Source: Chaetomium olivaceum
Lineage: Eukaryota > Ascomycota > Sordariomycetes > Sordariales > Chaetomiaceae
DNA length: 64,000 nucleotides
Reading direction: 5' to 3'
Assembly (NCBI GenBank): GCA_039881045.1
Contig: JAYWVB010000068.1
Coordinates: forward strand, 62,001 to 126,000
Shown here: piece after piece, positions 10,619 through 21,847 of the stretch
How positions within the stretch are numbered: the stretch's first letter is position 1
Layout: each line of letters starts with the position of its first letter
The notes under the pieces: generated by a model
Told to the model about the DNA's origin: nothing
Database searches by the model: none
What the model saw: only the letters and a program-made list of their open reading frames with translations
Position numbers and translations under genes: made by a program

Positions 10619-11657
10619 TGGACAGGGTTAGACCGCGGGGTTGTTGCTCAGGGGATTCGTGTAGTGGCTGTCATGGGACTGGGCAGCGCGGGGGGTGTGG
10701 ATTGCTGGGTCATCGGATACGAAAGCCCGAAGAGCAGAAAACTGGAATGGGGGGATATGGCAAGGGCTCACCAACCATGCCGTGAGGGTGTACCCCATTC
10801 TTAAACGGGTTTGCCGGACTCGCTGCATCCATCTACTGTGGAGGGATTGATTGCAGGGCGAAACTAGATGACTGGCATCGCGGGTGCCGGCGAGCAACCC
10901 TCTAATTGACCAATTTGAAGCCTGCATGGGGGGCAGGGCTGCAGGGCACCAGACGTGCAGCAGCGTGGGATGGCTCGTTGGGACGCAGAACCCCTCTCGC
11001 AACGTGGGAGGGCCGCATGTAGAAGGGCAGAAAGTCCCCATTCCCGACCGGAGTTTGGATGCGCAGCTGCAGCAACATCAACCGGCGGCTGCCACAGGTT
11101 GTTGTAGGCCAATGACTGACTGCATGAGAACTGGCGGGGCGGAGTGAAGGACTGGCACCAGTGGACGAATGCTCTGGCTGTCAGATGACGGGACACGACG
11201 AGCCGGAGCCGCTCGGCTCGTCATCGGCGGACCGACTTGTGCAATGGCCACAGTACCCGAAGCTGGAACCCAAAGCAACTTCCTGGTTGGACAGCTTGAC
11301 AGATGCCATGCGGTCTTGGTGTCGGGATTGGGGTAGGCCGTGCAACCAAGTTTGGCCGGACGATGACAGCGGAGGCGATTTCTGTTCCAGCAGTCATGGC
11401 ATATGGGGTTGGGCCAGAAGCGTGCACTCAAATCATGTGCTCGGGGGAGGAAGGGAAAATTGGGGTCGAGGTCTGGTGTTGTGACATGCGGGGAAGCCTC
11501 GGGGTGACAACTCATCAGCACTTCCAGTTGAACTGACAACTCTGGGGGTGAGGCTGCCGGCTGCCCGTGTTAAGGAGACCGACCGAAGTTGAGCAACACA
11601 AATGAAGCGTTGGGCTGTTTGTGCACGAGGCAGAAACGTCTTGATTCGAAGAACTCC
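10619..11657. other. Intergenic, 1.0 kb, nothing recognised
   Basis: It lies between the membrane-protein start and the 3' end of the Zn2Cys6 gene. Several short overlapping frames exist on both strands, but none has convincing coding composition. Confidence 0.45.
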
Positions 11658-13208
11658 TCATACGATCAAGCACTTCTCCCGCATGCTCTTCAACTCGAGC
11701 AGCCAGTTCCGCCTTCCTTCCTTGGCGGGCTCCCGATCCCTGGCATCCCAGAGACTGTGCAACATCTGCATGGCGGTCCGGATATACCCCCATGGACATA
11801 TCCATGGGCTTGTTGTCCATACGGCTTCCATCCGCGCGATGCACCAAGCGCGCTGCATGGGATCGTCGGTCTGGGCGCCGACGACAAAGGTCGGCCATAT
11901 CGTGCCCTTCAAGTGGATATGATCGATGGGCACGGCTGCTAGGTAACCCAGAACTTCCTCGACGAGCATATCGACCGACGAGGGGAACGGTATGGCTTCT
12001 GGGACGGCGAGAAGGATGTACAAACATGCGGTGGCGCGGTGGGCTAGGGCGATGCTGAGACGGATGTCGAGGTCGTCCTCAGTAGAGAGGCCACGGATGT
12101 TCTGCACCCACTCAACAAGGTCTAGAGACCGGGCGTGGTGAAGTAGAGAGAGGGCGTCTTCTTTGACTCGGCTGTGATCATTTCGGCTGCTGCATAAGCT
12201 GCTTGCGGATAGAAGGATGTGAAGGATCTCGGGAGGGCAGCAGTGGTAGCTGAAGGCTTCGGCGCGTTTCAGGATGGACAAGAACTCGGCTGGGTCGTGC
12301 TCGGCCCAGGACGTTAGGGCAACCCCGCTGATGGCCGACCCGAGGACGCGGTAGGTAAGGCAGTCGGCGGCGATGGCGTCGACGCAGACCATGAGTCCCT
12401 GGTCCAGCTGGCCATGGACGGGATGGCGCAGTGACGACATGAGAGCACTGGCGGCTTCCATGTGGACCTGCCAGCCGCCCTTGCCCGAGTCGATCAGATC
12501 TAGATTGACGAGAAAGACAGTGGCGGCCAGTACCATGGCTTGGTTCTCGGGCGTCATTTTGTCGACAGCGGACCGAAGAAGACTGATGGCCTTGCCTTTC
12601 GCCACCAGGGCGTCGACCAGCTCGGGTCGCCCCGGTTGGTTTTGGTAACCATGCAGGGCGGCAAGATGCATGGCCCCTGTGGCTACGATGACGGCCTTGA
12701 GAAAGTCGAATTCGTACAATAGGGGGATGATAGAGCGGAAAGGGTTGTAGTCATACTGATCGAAGGACACCAGGTCTCGACACACGGCCGTGGCAACTGT
12801 GAATGTTAATAATGGTAACGGGATAATTAATGGTTTTATTCTGGCTTGCTTACAATGATGGACATAGTGCCTGTTCCGGCGGTTTAAACCATCCAACAAA
12901 GGGTCAAGGAGCGACGGATGGATGAAGAGTGACGATTCTTGAATCGAAGACCGAGGTGGAACTTGAACTGAGACCAGCTTCGGCCCCAGCTTCCCCGTCC
13001 TCTCCACGGCTAGCTGTCCCACTAGCTTCCCGCGGACGGCCGGAGCATTGGCCCACCGCAAGAGGGTGCCATAGCCAAGACAGTTTTCGCCGGAGATGGA
13101 GCACTTGCGACAAGACGGGAAAGAGCGGTCGCAGCGGAGACGGCGGCGACGGCAGTTGTGGCAGGCCCGGGGCTTTGCGGCTACGGGTGCACGGTCGATC
13201 CCTTGCAT
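11658..13208 (-). CDS. Zn2Cys6 transcription factor with fungal-specific C-terminal domain
   Basis: The start ATG is at 13208. The zinc cluster has cysteines at residues 16, 19, 26, 33, 36 and 43 (C-X2-C-X6-C-X6-C-X2-C-X6-C), so it should bind DNA as a nuclear regulator. A frame-neutral 57-nt intron (12797-12853, GTAAGC...CACAG) is hidden in the open frame. Splicing joins YVHH to FATAVCRDL, the usual beginning of the fungal C-terminal regulatory domain, and shortens the protein from 516 to 497 residues. Downstream, the QYDYNPFR...LLYEFDFL region and the helical remainder fit the DUF3468-type family. It is divergent from the MFS gene, so local regulation of that transporter is a reasonable inference. 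Confidence 0.9.
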   Translation of the reverse strand: MQGIDRAPVAAKPRACHNCRRRRLRCDRSFPSCRKCSISGENCLGYGTLLRWANAPAVRGKLVGQLAVERTGKLGPKLVSVQVPPRSSIQESSLFIHPSLLDPLLDGLNRRNRHYVHHCKQARIKPLIIPLPLLTFTVATAVCRDLVSFDQYDYNPFRSIIPLLYEFDFLKAVIVATGAMHLAALHGYQNQPGRPELVDALVAKGKAISLLRSAVDKMTPENQAMVLAATVFLVNLDLIDSGKGGWQVHMEAASALMSSLRHPVHGQLDQGLMVCVDAIAADCLTYRVLGSAISGVALTSWAEHDPAEFLSILKRAEAFSYHCCPPEILHILLSASSLCSSRNDHSRVKEDALSLLHHARSLDLVEWVQNIRGLSTEDDLDIRLSIALAHRATACLYILLAVPEAIPFPSSVDMLVEEVLGYLAAVPIDHIHLKGTIWPTFVVGAQTDDPMQRAWCIARMEAVWTTSPWICPWGYIRTAMQMLHSLWDARDREPAKEGRRNWLLELKSMREKCLIV

Positions 13209-14149
13209 CGAGGTGTTGGGTGCTTGGACGGCGTCTTCATTCCCTGGCGGTTGATGGGCGGACTGAGTGTGGTGGACTATGAGTGTATGGGACCTGGTAC
13301 TTCGTAACAGTAAGGAAGGCAGGTACGGACGGAATTGCAGTCCGGTGGTGGGTGCTGGTGCTGGTCAAGATTGTCAAGATTGGTGGGCAGGTGTTCCGGA
13401 TGCACCGCGGAAGTGCCTTCCTAGCGAACTGACGGCTCCGAAAATCGAAGCCAATGGCACCCGCTTCTCCACCTTTTTTTCGGCAGGCACCGGCGCCGGT
13501 TTTGGCACTTCGGAGACGCTAAGCCCAAAGAGGTACTTGAATCGCACGTCTTGCATTCCCCCAAGAGCTTCGTTCGGCTTTAACTGCCACCGTACAAATC
13601 TGTATCTTTCGATTAAGAGCGGAGAGTGTCCCAAAACACCGATCCGGGGCCAGATTTAGGAAAGATTACAAATGCAACATGTTCATATGAATGTGTCTTG
13701 GCACGTGCGTGGTAGACGACCCTGATGATCTGCCTGCGGGATCGGCTCGTTGGCCGAGTTGACGTTATCGATACCGACTCGATATTCTCCGGTTTGATTC
13801 AGAATGGTTCCTCTTTTGGCCACCAAGGATGGGATGGAGACCCTTGCGGACCCATGAGTTCGCCATGCCGTCGCCACGCTAACCGAAAATGGCACCAAAT
13901 CATCAACTGCTGCAGGTTCTGGATCGCGGACAAAGGCGCCGCTTCAACCAAAAAAAAAGAAACCTGTGACTAATCCCCATCCAGTGCAGCAGTTCTGTTT
14001 TGCCTTTGCTTAAAACCAGAGATTCCCGCCAGATCAGTTAATATCAACCACTCCTGTGTAGAGCATGGGTTAATCCCTTTTTTCTTTTTTAACAACATCA
14101 TCCTCCTCTCAACACCACCGGGACCACCCCACCCTCCAGCGCCCGCACT
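13209..14149. other. Divergent promoter region between the Zn2Cys6 regulator and the MFS transporter
   Basis: About 940 bp lies between the two start codons. It contains pyrimidine-rich stretches close to the MFS start. Short frames inside look non-coding. No operator is claimed. Confidence 0.5.
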
Positions 14150-15893
14150 ATGACCCGCAAGGACGCGGAGAGCATCACTGGCCCTCCCTCCGGATCCGAT
14201 GACAACGAAAGAACAGATACTGAGATTCCGATTCCGAGTCCAGAGCTTGATGCCATCGACCTCGATCGGCTCGGCCGCCAGAGGCCCGCCGTCTTCAAAA
14301 ATGCAGTCTACGAGATTCTGTTTTGCAGCTCCCTGCTAGTCTCCATGTTTATGGCTGTAAGCCCTTCTTGCGCACACTTTGATTTCCTGGCGCGATACTA
14401 ACCGACCTGTGTGTAGGAATTCTTCATATCAGGCTTCAACATTATCCTCCCCAACGTCTCCAAGGCCCTCGACATTCCCAAGGGCTCCCAGACCTGGCCC
14501 GCGAGTGTCTTCTCCCTCGTTACCGGCTCGTTCCTTCTCCCCTTCGGCCGCCTCGCCGACATTCATGGCGCCTACATTCTCTTCAACGCTGGCATCGTCT
14601 GGTTTTTCATCTGGACCTTCATCTCGGGGTTTAGCGTCAATTATCAGATGCTCATCGTAACTCGCGCTTTGGGTGGCTTGGGACCCGCCGCCTTCCTGCC
14701 CACGAGTATAATGCTGCTCGGCAAGACCTACCGGCCTGGGCCACGGAAGAACCTCGTGTTCAGTTTGTGGGGCGCATTTGCACCGATCGGCTTCTTCTTG
14801 GGCATCATCACCGGTGGTGCTACCAGCGAGTATCTATCTTGGAGATGGTACTTCTGGTTAGGATCCATCGTCACCTTCATCGTGTCCGTGTGCTCCTTCA
14901 TTACTATCCCCCGCGACCGGGCTCAGACACGCGCCGAAAACGTCCATGTCAAGATGGATTATTGGGGTGTGGCAACCACCGTGCCCGGGCTAATCCTGAC
15001 CACCTTCGCCATCACCGATGGCGCCCATGCTCCCGACGGCTGGAGGACCCCCTACATTCTAGTCACGTTTCTGTTGGGCCTGCTATTTCTTGCCGCCGCC
15101 GTATACGTCGAGGGCTGGGTTGCAGAACAGCCGTTGCTACCTTTCGACTTGTTCAAGCCCAAGTACATGGGTCGCATGTCCGTTGCCTTGTTTTTCGCCT
15201 ATGGCGTGTTCGGCATATTTCTATTCTACGCCAGTTTCCAGTAAGACAGAGACCCTCCCCGGCGACCTTTATTCGATGGAAACTAACGCATTTATCAGCA
15301 TCGGAGACTTTATGGGTGCTTCAGCCCTCCAGACCGCCGTCTGGTTTGCCCCCATGGCCGCTGGCGGCATCATCCTCGCCACCGTCGGCGGCTTCACCCT
15401 GCATTTGCTCCCCGGCCGAATCCTACTCATAATCTCAGCATGCGGCTTTATTGCCTGCTGCCTTCTCTTTGCCTTTGCACCCATAGACGCAAACTATTGG
15501 GCTTTTATCTTCCCTGCCATGATTGGATCCACCATCGGCATCGATATCACCTTCCTTGTCTCCAACGTTTTCATCACCACCAACGTGGCCCGCGAGAGAC
15601 AGGGCATTGCTGGCGCCTTGATCAACACCTTGCTGTTCGTGGGTATTAGCTTCTTCCTCGGCCTCGCTGATCTGGCTGTATCAGAAGACGAAAACAGGGG
15701 CGGTACCGAGGGTCACAAAGTGGCATTTTGGTTTGGCACAGCTTGTTCCGCCGTCGTGCTCATCATCTTCGCCACTATCAAACTCGGTAAGGCGGAGAGC
15801 GAGCTGACGGTAGAAGAGCGGGCGGCGCGTATGGAAGGGACCGGCGAACCGAAGCCTCCTTCAACGACCAGGAACGAAACCGTCCCCGTATGA
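14150..15893 (+). CDS. MFS transporter, DHA2/14-TM drug:H+ antiporter type
   Basis: Three exons (14150-14356, 14417-15240, 15299-15893) encode 541 residues. Both introns have GT-AG ends and CTAAC branch motifs (ATACTAACCGA, AACTAACGC). The protein starts with a hydrophilic tail of about 45 residues, then shows many hydrophobic helices. The first loop carries the MFS signature (GRLADIHGAY), with LVTRALGGLGPAA-like and GAFAPIGFFLG segments after it. The length and about 14 predicted helices fit the DHA2 multidrug/aminotriazole-resistance group, which exports small molecules in exchange for protons. The substrate cannot be read from sequence. The divergent Zn2Cys6 gene may control it. Confidence 0.92.
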
Positions 15894-16018
15894 CCGGAAG
15901 AGATGGTTACGTTTTGAATAGACAGAATAGAGAAACGGGATAGAGGGAAACGACCTTGGATATAGAACGCCTAATGATCAACGCGCAACGAGTACTCCAC
16001 TCGGTTATAGTTCATCCT

Positions 16019-16952
16019 TCACCCACCGTTCTTGATCTCCTCCTTGGCCTTTTGGCGCTCCTCCCGCTGCTGCCGCGTTCGTTTCTCTTGATGGTCCTGT
16101 GCATCTTTTCCCACATTAGCCGCGCCTTCTTTCCTTCCTCTGTCTCCACGACTGACAGGGCCTCGATCTTGAACGTGATGTCGCGCTTGCCGAGATCGCG
16201 CTGTGGCTTGGTATGGTCGACGGGCCACGCGAGCACCGTGTGGTCGTCTCCAGCCCGGGGCTTATACTTGGCCAGGTTGTTAAGGTCTCGCTGCATGTTA
16301 GTATCCTTCTTTCTCGAACAGCTAGATAGGGTGGTCTTACGTTCACAGCCGCTCCCCTTGGCAACCCACAACGGTAGAATCTCGTAGAGAGCCCCCGCCG
16401 GGAACACCACAATTTTACCCGTGCTTGCACCTCGGACGCCTTTTCTCCCTCCTTCTGCCTCTGCTCTTGTCCCTCCCCTCCACTCTCCCCTTCCCCCTTC
16501 GGTTCGGGCTTGTCAAACACGGCAAACAACCACTTCCTATCATTCGCCTCACTCTCATCCCGCTGCTGCTCCTCAATCCACTTCCTCACCCCCTCTGGCA
16601 CATCCCCCACTCCATCACAACTAACTCCCTCTCATCCCCTTTATGATCCACCCCATCCCAACTACCCACATAATCCCTCCCCTTCAAGAAACTTTCAATC
16701 CCAGCTCTCCACGGCGCCAGCCCCGTGGGCGGGGACTCGCCTAGATCCTTGAGTTTGTACATGCGCGCAGAAAACGACGCGGAGTGGCACGCGGCACAGC
16801 ACGTGGAAGCCGCCCGGGTCGGAGCCGTCGTCGGGGAAGGACCGCGACCATTGGAAAGTGGGCACCACGCCATACTCGTAGACGTCCCAGTTGATGGCGG
16901 CGTGAGTGAGGGTGGTAGCGAAGGGGAGGGCGAGGAGGACCGAGGGCCGCAT
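16019..16952 (-). pseudogene. Frame-broken secreted protein gene
   Basis: The ATG at 16952 opens a signal peptide (MRPSVLLALPFATTLTHA) and mature protein. Protein-like sequence then moves between frames: near 16785-16795 (after GGFHV), at the C5 run 16604-16608 (after VVMEW), in a low-complexity Glu/Gln stretch around 16410-16520, near 16341, and near 16078 just before an EERQKAKEE-type C-terminus. Signals of an ancestral coding frame remain good on each side (FSARMYKLKDL, VPEGVRKWIEEQQ, VVFPAGALYEILPLW). A 50-nt intron with good signals lies at 16291-16340. The intact form would be a secreted protein of about 290 residues and unknown function. Sequencing error is the alternative explanation, but the number of breaks makes decay more likely. 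Confidence 0.7.
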
Positions 16953-17701
16953 TTTAGGTGGTGGGTAGTTTCTTCCCTCGTAGTTTGGGCTCAGGTATTA
17001 TTCAGTTTTGGGGCTCAAGGTCTAAGGTATACGTGGTTGTTGACGGTGCCTCGTGCAGGCGTGATGATTAGTAGATTGCTAACGACGCTTTCGAGGGTAG
17101 CAAACTGAGAACCGTCATGGCCACATGGCCGTATTTAAACTACCGCCGCCATGTCTAGTTTGTAGTTTGCCATCCGGCTATTCAACCTATGGCAACTCCC
17201 GAGCCCCAGATCTTGGGTGCATGACCCCTACAGGCTAATTGCCGAACAGCAACCATCCTCTCACTTTCCCAATCCGATGCTTGCTTAATATGCTGTTTAT
17301 TACTACTCTGAAAACACGTGTCCAGTACGCTAGGTAGAGGCTCTGCGGCTCACACAGAGAGCAATCTGGGATGTCAAGCTTTTGGCACGGGGGATCACTG
17401 CCAGAGTTCCGAGTGCCGAGATTCGTATCAAATCAACGTTCCAGAAGGTTCGTAACGCCGTTTCTAATATCTCGCCGCCGGCAGTGCTTAGGAGCCGATT
17501 CAATGTCAGGTTATGGAGGCCAGTTACTCCGCGGTCTCTTCCACCTCTCAAAACCAAACAACGTTCCCCTCCTGATATCGCCTTGAAATCCCCGACTCCT
17601 TACCAGATGTTTCGCATTTCTTATGAGGCGTTCTGTGCCTTGGGCCTGGACATGAATATCCCTTCTTTCTAACACCCATTCACTAAGACAAGAATCCTGC
17701 C
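16953..17701. other. Intergenic, 750 bp, 5' of the broken secreted gene
   Basis: It lies between the two minus-strand pseudogenes. No coding or RNA feature was recognised. Confidence 0.45.
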
Positions 17702-19295
17702 TCACATCTTGAGCAGCCACTTCTCCTGCGCCCGCTGATCAAGTCCACGAATCCACTGCACCGTCTTCCGCGCTGTGTAGTCAGAGAGCTCTTCATACTC
17801 GGCCGTGTCTCTAGCCATCAACCTGGCGAGTGCATGCTCCCAGGGCGCAATGTCCTGGGGAGGGACGACGTAGTCGCCAGTCTTAGCGTCGACCTCACCC
17901 GTCACCATCTTTACAGGGACGAGGTAAGGGAGGTCGATCTTGGCCTCGGGAATACCACCGGCGTCAGACGCAATCACGGGGATTCCGCGGAGTTGGGCTT
18001 CGGTGATGACGGCGCCCCATGCCTCGTTCCAGACCGAGGGCACAAGGAGGACCTTGATCCTATCCCAGATATCCCGCTCGGTGTCTGTCGTGGAAGGTTC
18101 CACCCTGTTGAACACCGTTAGAAATGCTTTAAAGAGCATTGTTACAACTGGCTCTGAGACTCACTTGACATTTGGCAGTTGCTGAAGCTGCTCGAGATGC
18201 CATTGCTTGGTACCCCAGCTCTTCCAAGTCACAAACTTGATATGCGGCATTTTTTGGCCAATTCAATAAAGATAGGGAGGCCTTTAAGCGCACAAGCATT
18301 GACCAAGCCGACCTCGGTCTTGTCGACGTTGTTTCGGCGCATAGGGATGCTGCCTCCCTCGAGATATGTCCAAGTCGCGTGGACAAGAAGGTCGTTCTCA
18401 AGTTACCATGCTTCATTGCATACTCCTGAATCCCGCACGACACGGTCCATATCCCGTCGAGTCCTCGCAGCATCTCGTTCTCGGCCGGCGGGACAAGCAG
18501 TGCCCGAGAGGCTACCGCAGAACGGCCCGAAGGGGAGCTGTTCTGCAGAGTGAACGACGCACACTCTCTTGAACTTTAGTGTGAGTATGGGCTTCCATGT
18601 TGCAGCATATGCTGGGTGATCTTCATCGTGAGGCCATCGTTGAAGACAACGTGAGTGGGATTGAAGTCTGCGATCTGGCTCGACACAAGTTGACGAGAGC
18701 TGCCAACCGGGGGCTCGCAAGATTACGCTATGCACCGAGAATGTATTAGTATTGAACGGCGAACCTATTCTGTTGGTGGTGGAGGCTGCAAGAGTAATCA
18801 CTCTAGATTGCTCTGTGATCTGCCACTTGTCAGCATAGGGATATAATTCCCATAACGCCCGCGAGATGACAACGTTAAGAATACGGTTTTCGTCAATAAA
18901 CTTGGTGACACGGAGCCGCCGCTTGACTCCGTTTTGGGGTCTTTACCAAGGTCGACGCTGGGTAGGCGTTGGACCTCCGGATTGACCCCTTTGGCCTTTG
19001 CTTTTGCCACTCCTGCTTCTACTTCGTCGTCCCAGGCGTAGCATGTCTGGGCAACTGTGTGACCAAACCGCCTAGTTGACGGATGAAGCCAAGGTTGGAT
19101 CTATATCTCCGGAAGGGGCGTTCAGGCCATGGGCCGTTTGGACGAGGAAAACCCGCATATCGGCTTGGAACTCTTATATCTGTGAGAGCGGATGAGGTAA
19201 ACAAAACGGGTCGTGCTTAATCCGGGATTGGCTGGGTCAAACTTGAGTTTGAGGTGTCGAAGACTCGAGGTCCACAACACGCGGATGTGGGCCAT
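17702..19295 (-). pseudogene. Frame-broken glycosyltransferase (GT4-like) gene
   Basis: The ATG at 19295 starts MAHIRVLWTSS. The C-terminal exon (17702-18104) is a clean GT-B C-terminal lobe, with VLLVPSVWNEAWG, EAQLRGIPVIAS and GGIPEAK, the nucleotide-sugar-binding end of family 4-type retaining transferases. A 60-nt intron (18105-18164) is intact. Upstream, conserved protein can be followed only by changing frame about eight times: near 19220, 19040, 18930, 18710, 18594, 18486, 18398 and the A6 run (minus strand) at 18250-18255. An in-frame TAA also occurs near 19217. Conserved blocks in different frames include FIDENRILNVVISRALW, FNDGLTMKITQHM and VCVVHSAEQLPFGPF. The gene cannot make a full protein as written. 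Confidence 0.8.
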
Positions 19296-20591
19296 GGTTA
19301 TTGTAGATTTGCGTTCGATCTTGTTACTTGTTATGGTGAACTTCTTGCTGGCCCGGCGGTGTTTCAAATTGGTGGCACAGCTTCTCAACCATTGCGAATG
19401 AAGGATGTCATGAAACAAAGTGGTCGGTCTCATGGCCTGTGGCCGAGGACCCGGCTGACCGTTGGGCAAGGTGACCGGGTTGTTGGCCAACATTAAGGTT
19501 TGTTTCATGTCCCCGAAAGAAAGTCAGCTACCGGTATTCAACTGCGCTGGTGTTAGTAGGCCAGTAAAAATGAGATATTGGGTTGGGTGGGCTCACGCTA
19601 GAAGATTTGTGCGAGCCCGCCACACCAGAAAGGCAGGCAGGGGGGCTAATACGATTTTTACGGGTCGCTGCGCCGCAAGCCCGTCACCTACACAGTAGAA
19701 ATTGTTGGGCTTTGTGTGAAAGAAGGCCAGGGTAACTGTGGGCTTAGAGGCTTATAGTTAGGGAATGCTCCAACCACTACCGCATCACGATAGAAATGAT
19801 CTTGCAATATACCTGCGAGTATTCCTCAAGCCAGGTCAGAAACTCGAGCCTCTAGCTACGTGCCGACCCGATCCGCAAGGGACTCGCGAAGCCCATTTTT
19901 GGACTTCTTGGTTCTGTCCACAAACTCACAGCGAATTTGCCAATAGTCTGGGGCCAAACCTCCCGACGGGCCGGCAACCTGCCAGACTGTCTTCTGTTGT
20001 AGACGCCCTGTGAAGCCCATATATGTACCTATCTAACCGCGCCTTGACTAGAGAGTTGTTCATAGTCGTCTCGTTTGCCAACTTGAGAAAAATGTGTTTG
20101 AATGCAGATGTAATGATTCCAAACCACCCTGGATACCTACCTAGGTAGCTCGTCACATTCGGGGGCTGAAAACTACAATGCCACGCAGGTTTCTGGCGCC
20201 ACAACATCGCTAAGAGCTTGGCTTCATAACAAAAGGACACAACATCAGGAGTACGGACGTATGGATTCTGTGGCTTTCTACAAGCGTTTGGTAACTACCC
20301 ATGGTTACGGGGACTGAACCAACCACGGCCTGTGATTTCTTCTTCCTTCGTCTTTTGGTATTAGGTAGACATGCTGCGTCATGACTCTCACCGTTCGTGA
20401 ATAGCATCAGGGACGGGCTCTATAGAGTGAGGAGAGATATACCGTGCTTGATAAATTTGATAAATAGCATCATATTTCCGCAATCGAAACCTCGTCCTCC
20501 CACTACTCCTCATCCTCGGATCCTCCTCATCATCTATTTTCACACCCTTTCCACAATTTCTTTTTATCGCCTCCCGCTGAAGCAAAATAAG
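19296..20591. other. Intergenic, 1.3 kb, nothing recognised
   Basis: No frame has convincing coding composition and no RNA gene was recognised. The stretch just before 20592 is C/T-rich, as expected for a promoter of the next small gene. Confidence 0.45.
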
Positions 20592-20915
20592 ATGCTTGTT
20601 AGACTTGCACTTCTCGCCAGCGTCGGTTAAATGCGGTCGGGTGTCCAGGCAGCCCCCCGGGTTGTTCCTCTCGAACCTGTATTTATCAATATCTTGGAGG
20701 AGATCCACGTCTATACGCCGATCACTTGGTATGAGGTTGCCAATGCGAATGGATCGAAGAGCAACATTAATGAGAGCGACTGGCTTTCTGAGTGTGTTAA
20801 CGCTGAAGTCTGGCTTATTGATAACTGCTATGGCAAGAATCAGGACAGTCGCGGCGGCTGGGTGACTTGGAGCAACAGATACAGTGTCCACCGTTTCGAA
20901 CGCGGTGTCTGTTAA
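20592..20915 (+). pseudogene. Small secreted protein with an in-frame stop in its signal peptide
   Basis: An ATG at 20592 begins a hydrophobic leader (MLVRLALLASVG) that runs into TAA at 20628-20630. The same frame continues at once with ATG and 94 codons. The first of these (SGVQAAP) look like the rest of a signal peptide and its cleavage site. The mature part has three cysteines (near residues 69, 81 and 107 of the readthrough frame) and is Trp/Asn-rich. No intron of credible size removes the stop. Starting at the second ATG would leave a protein without a signal peptide. It is either a recently broken secreted protein, a readthrough case or a base error. I do not recognise the family. Confidence 0.5.
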
Positions 20916-21847
20916 TTGGGGATGAAAATCACCTACCGAAATCAGAGAGGGGGGGGAGGTTGAACAGGGAGGGATATCATGTGGGGTTCCCTTTCTCCTC
21001 TCTTCAGGTTGACTCTTTAACACAGGATGTGTTTCTTTTCTTACCGAGTCATGCCTGTGAAAAGGATGAGAGGGGTTCACAAGACGATGTTGGGATCACA
21101 GTATGAGAGAGCCGGGGAATAGAGTTGGGGACGGTGGAAGTAACGGGAAACGAAGTAGGTGAGCAAAACTTGTCGTACCAATGTGCGAGGTACACTCCCA
21201 CCTAACGTACCTCCCTACCTGCGAAGTACCTGGAATACTCTGTACAGGTAAATGTGAAGACCTCACGCCCTCTAAATTTGGAAGCGTGCTCCACTCTGAA
21301 ACCCCTGTCCAAATCCCAGACATGATTCTCGATCCCATAGGCTGGGTTGGCATTGCATCCACAACCCCTCAGCGGCCTGCTATTTTGTCTTCATGTTCTC
21401 TTTTCCCTTTTCCTTCCTGTCCACCATGAATTAAGCATGTGAAGTAGTGGATGCAGCGGCTCGGTTGCTCGGCGGTTGTCCCATTTTCGCCACCGAATAC
21501 AACGCGCCGCGGAGTGCCCCTGAACGCGTCGGCGACCTCATTACCCACAGTGTCAGGCACGTGGGCTGGGCTGGCCGAATCAAAAGCGGAAGGTCATGCG
21601 CTGAGCTGCCAGCGGTGACCCGCGTGGGTTTCAGCGCCAGGAGCAGGCATTGGATTCGGCAGGTGATTGGTTACAGTGCTTGAAATCATCAATGCCGTTC
21701 CCGTTGAACACCACCTGCCTCTCACGATGTCTTCTCCCGTATAAAGCCTGGCGTCCGGAGAGCCATTTGTGTTCTTGATGACTAGCCAGGACTGCGGCAG
21801 TTCTCGAGACATCGAGGGCCATAATTTGAACCGTTATCACCATCACG
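20916..21847. other. Intergenic, 930 bp, 5' region of the SurE-like gene
   Basis: No supported gene. Open frames on both strands are short, with mixed composition. Confidence 0.45.
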
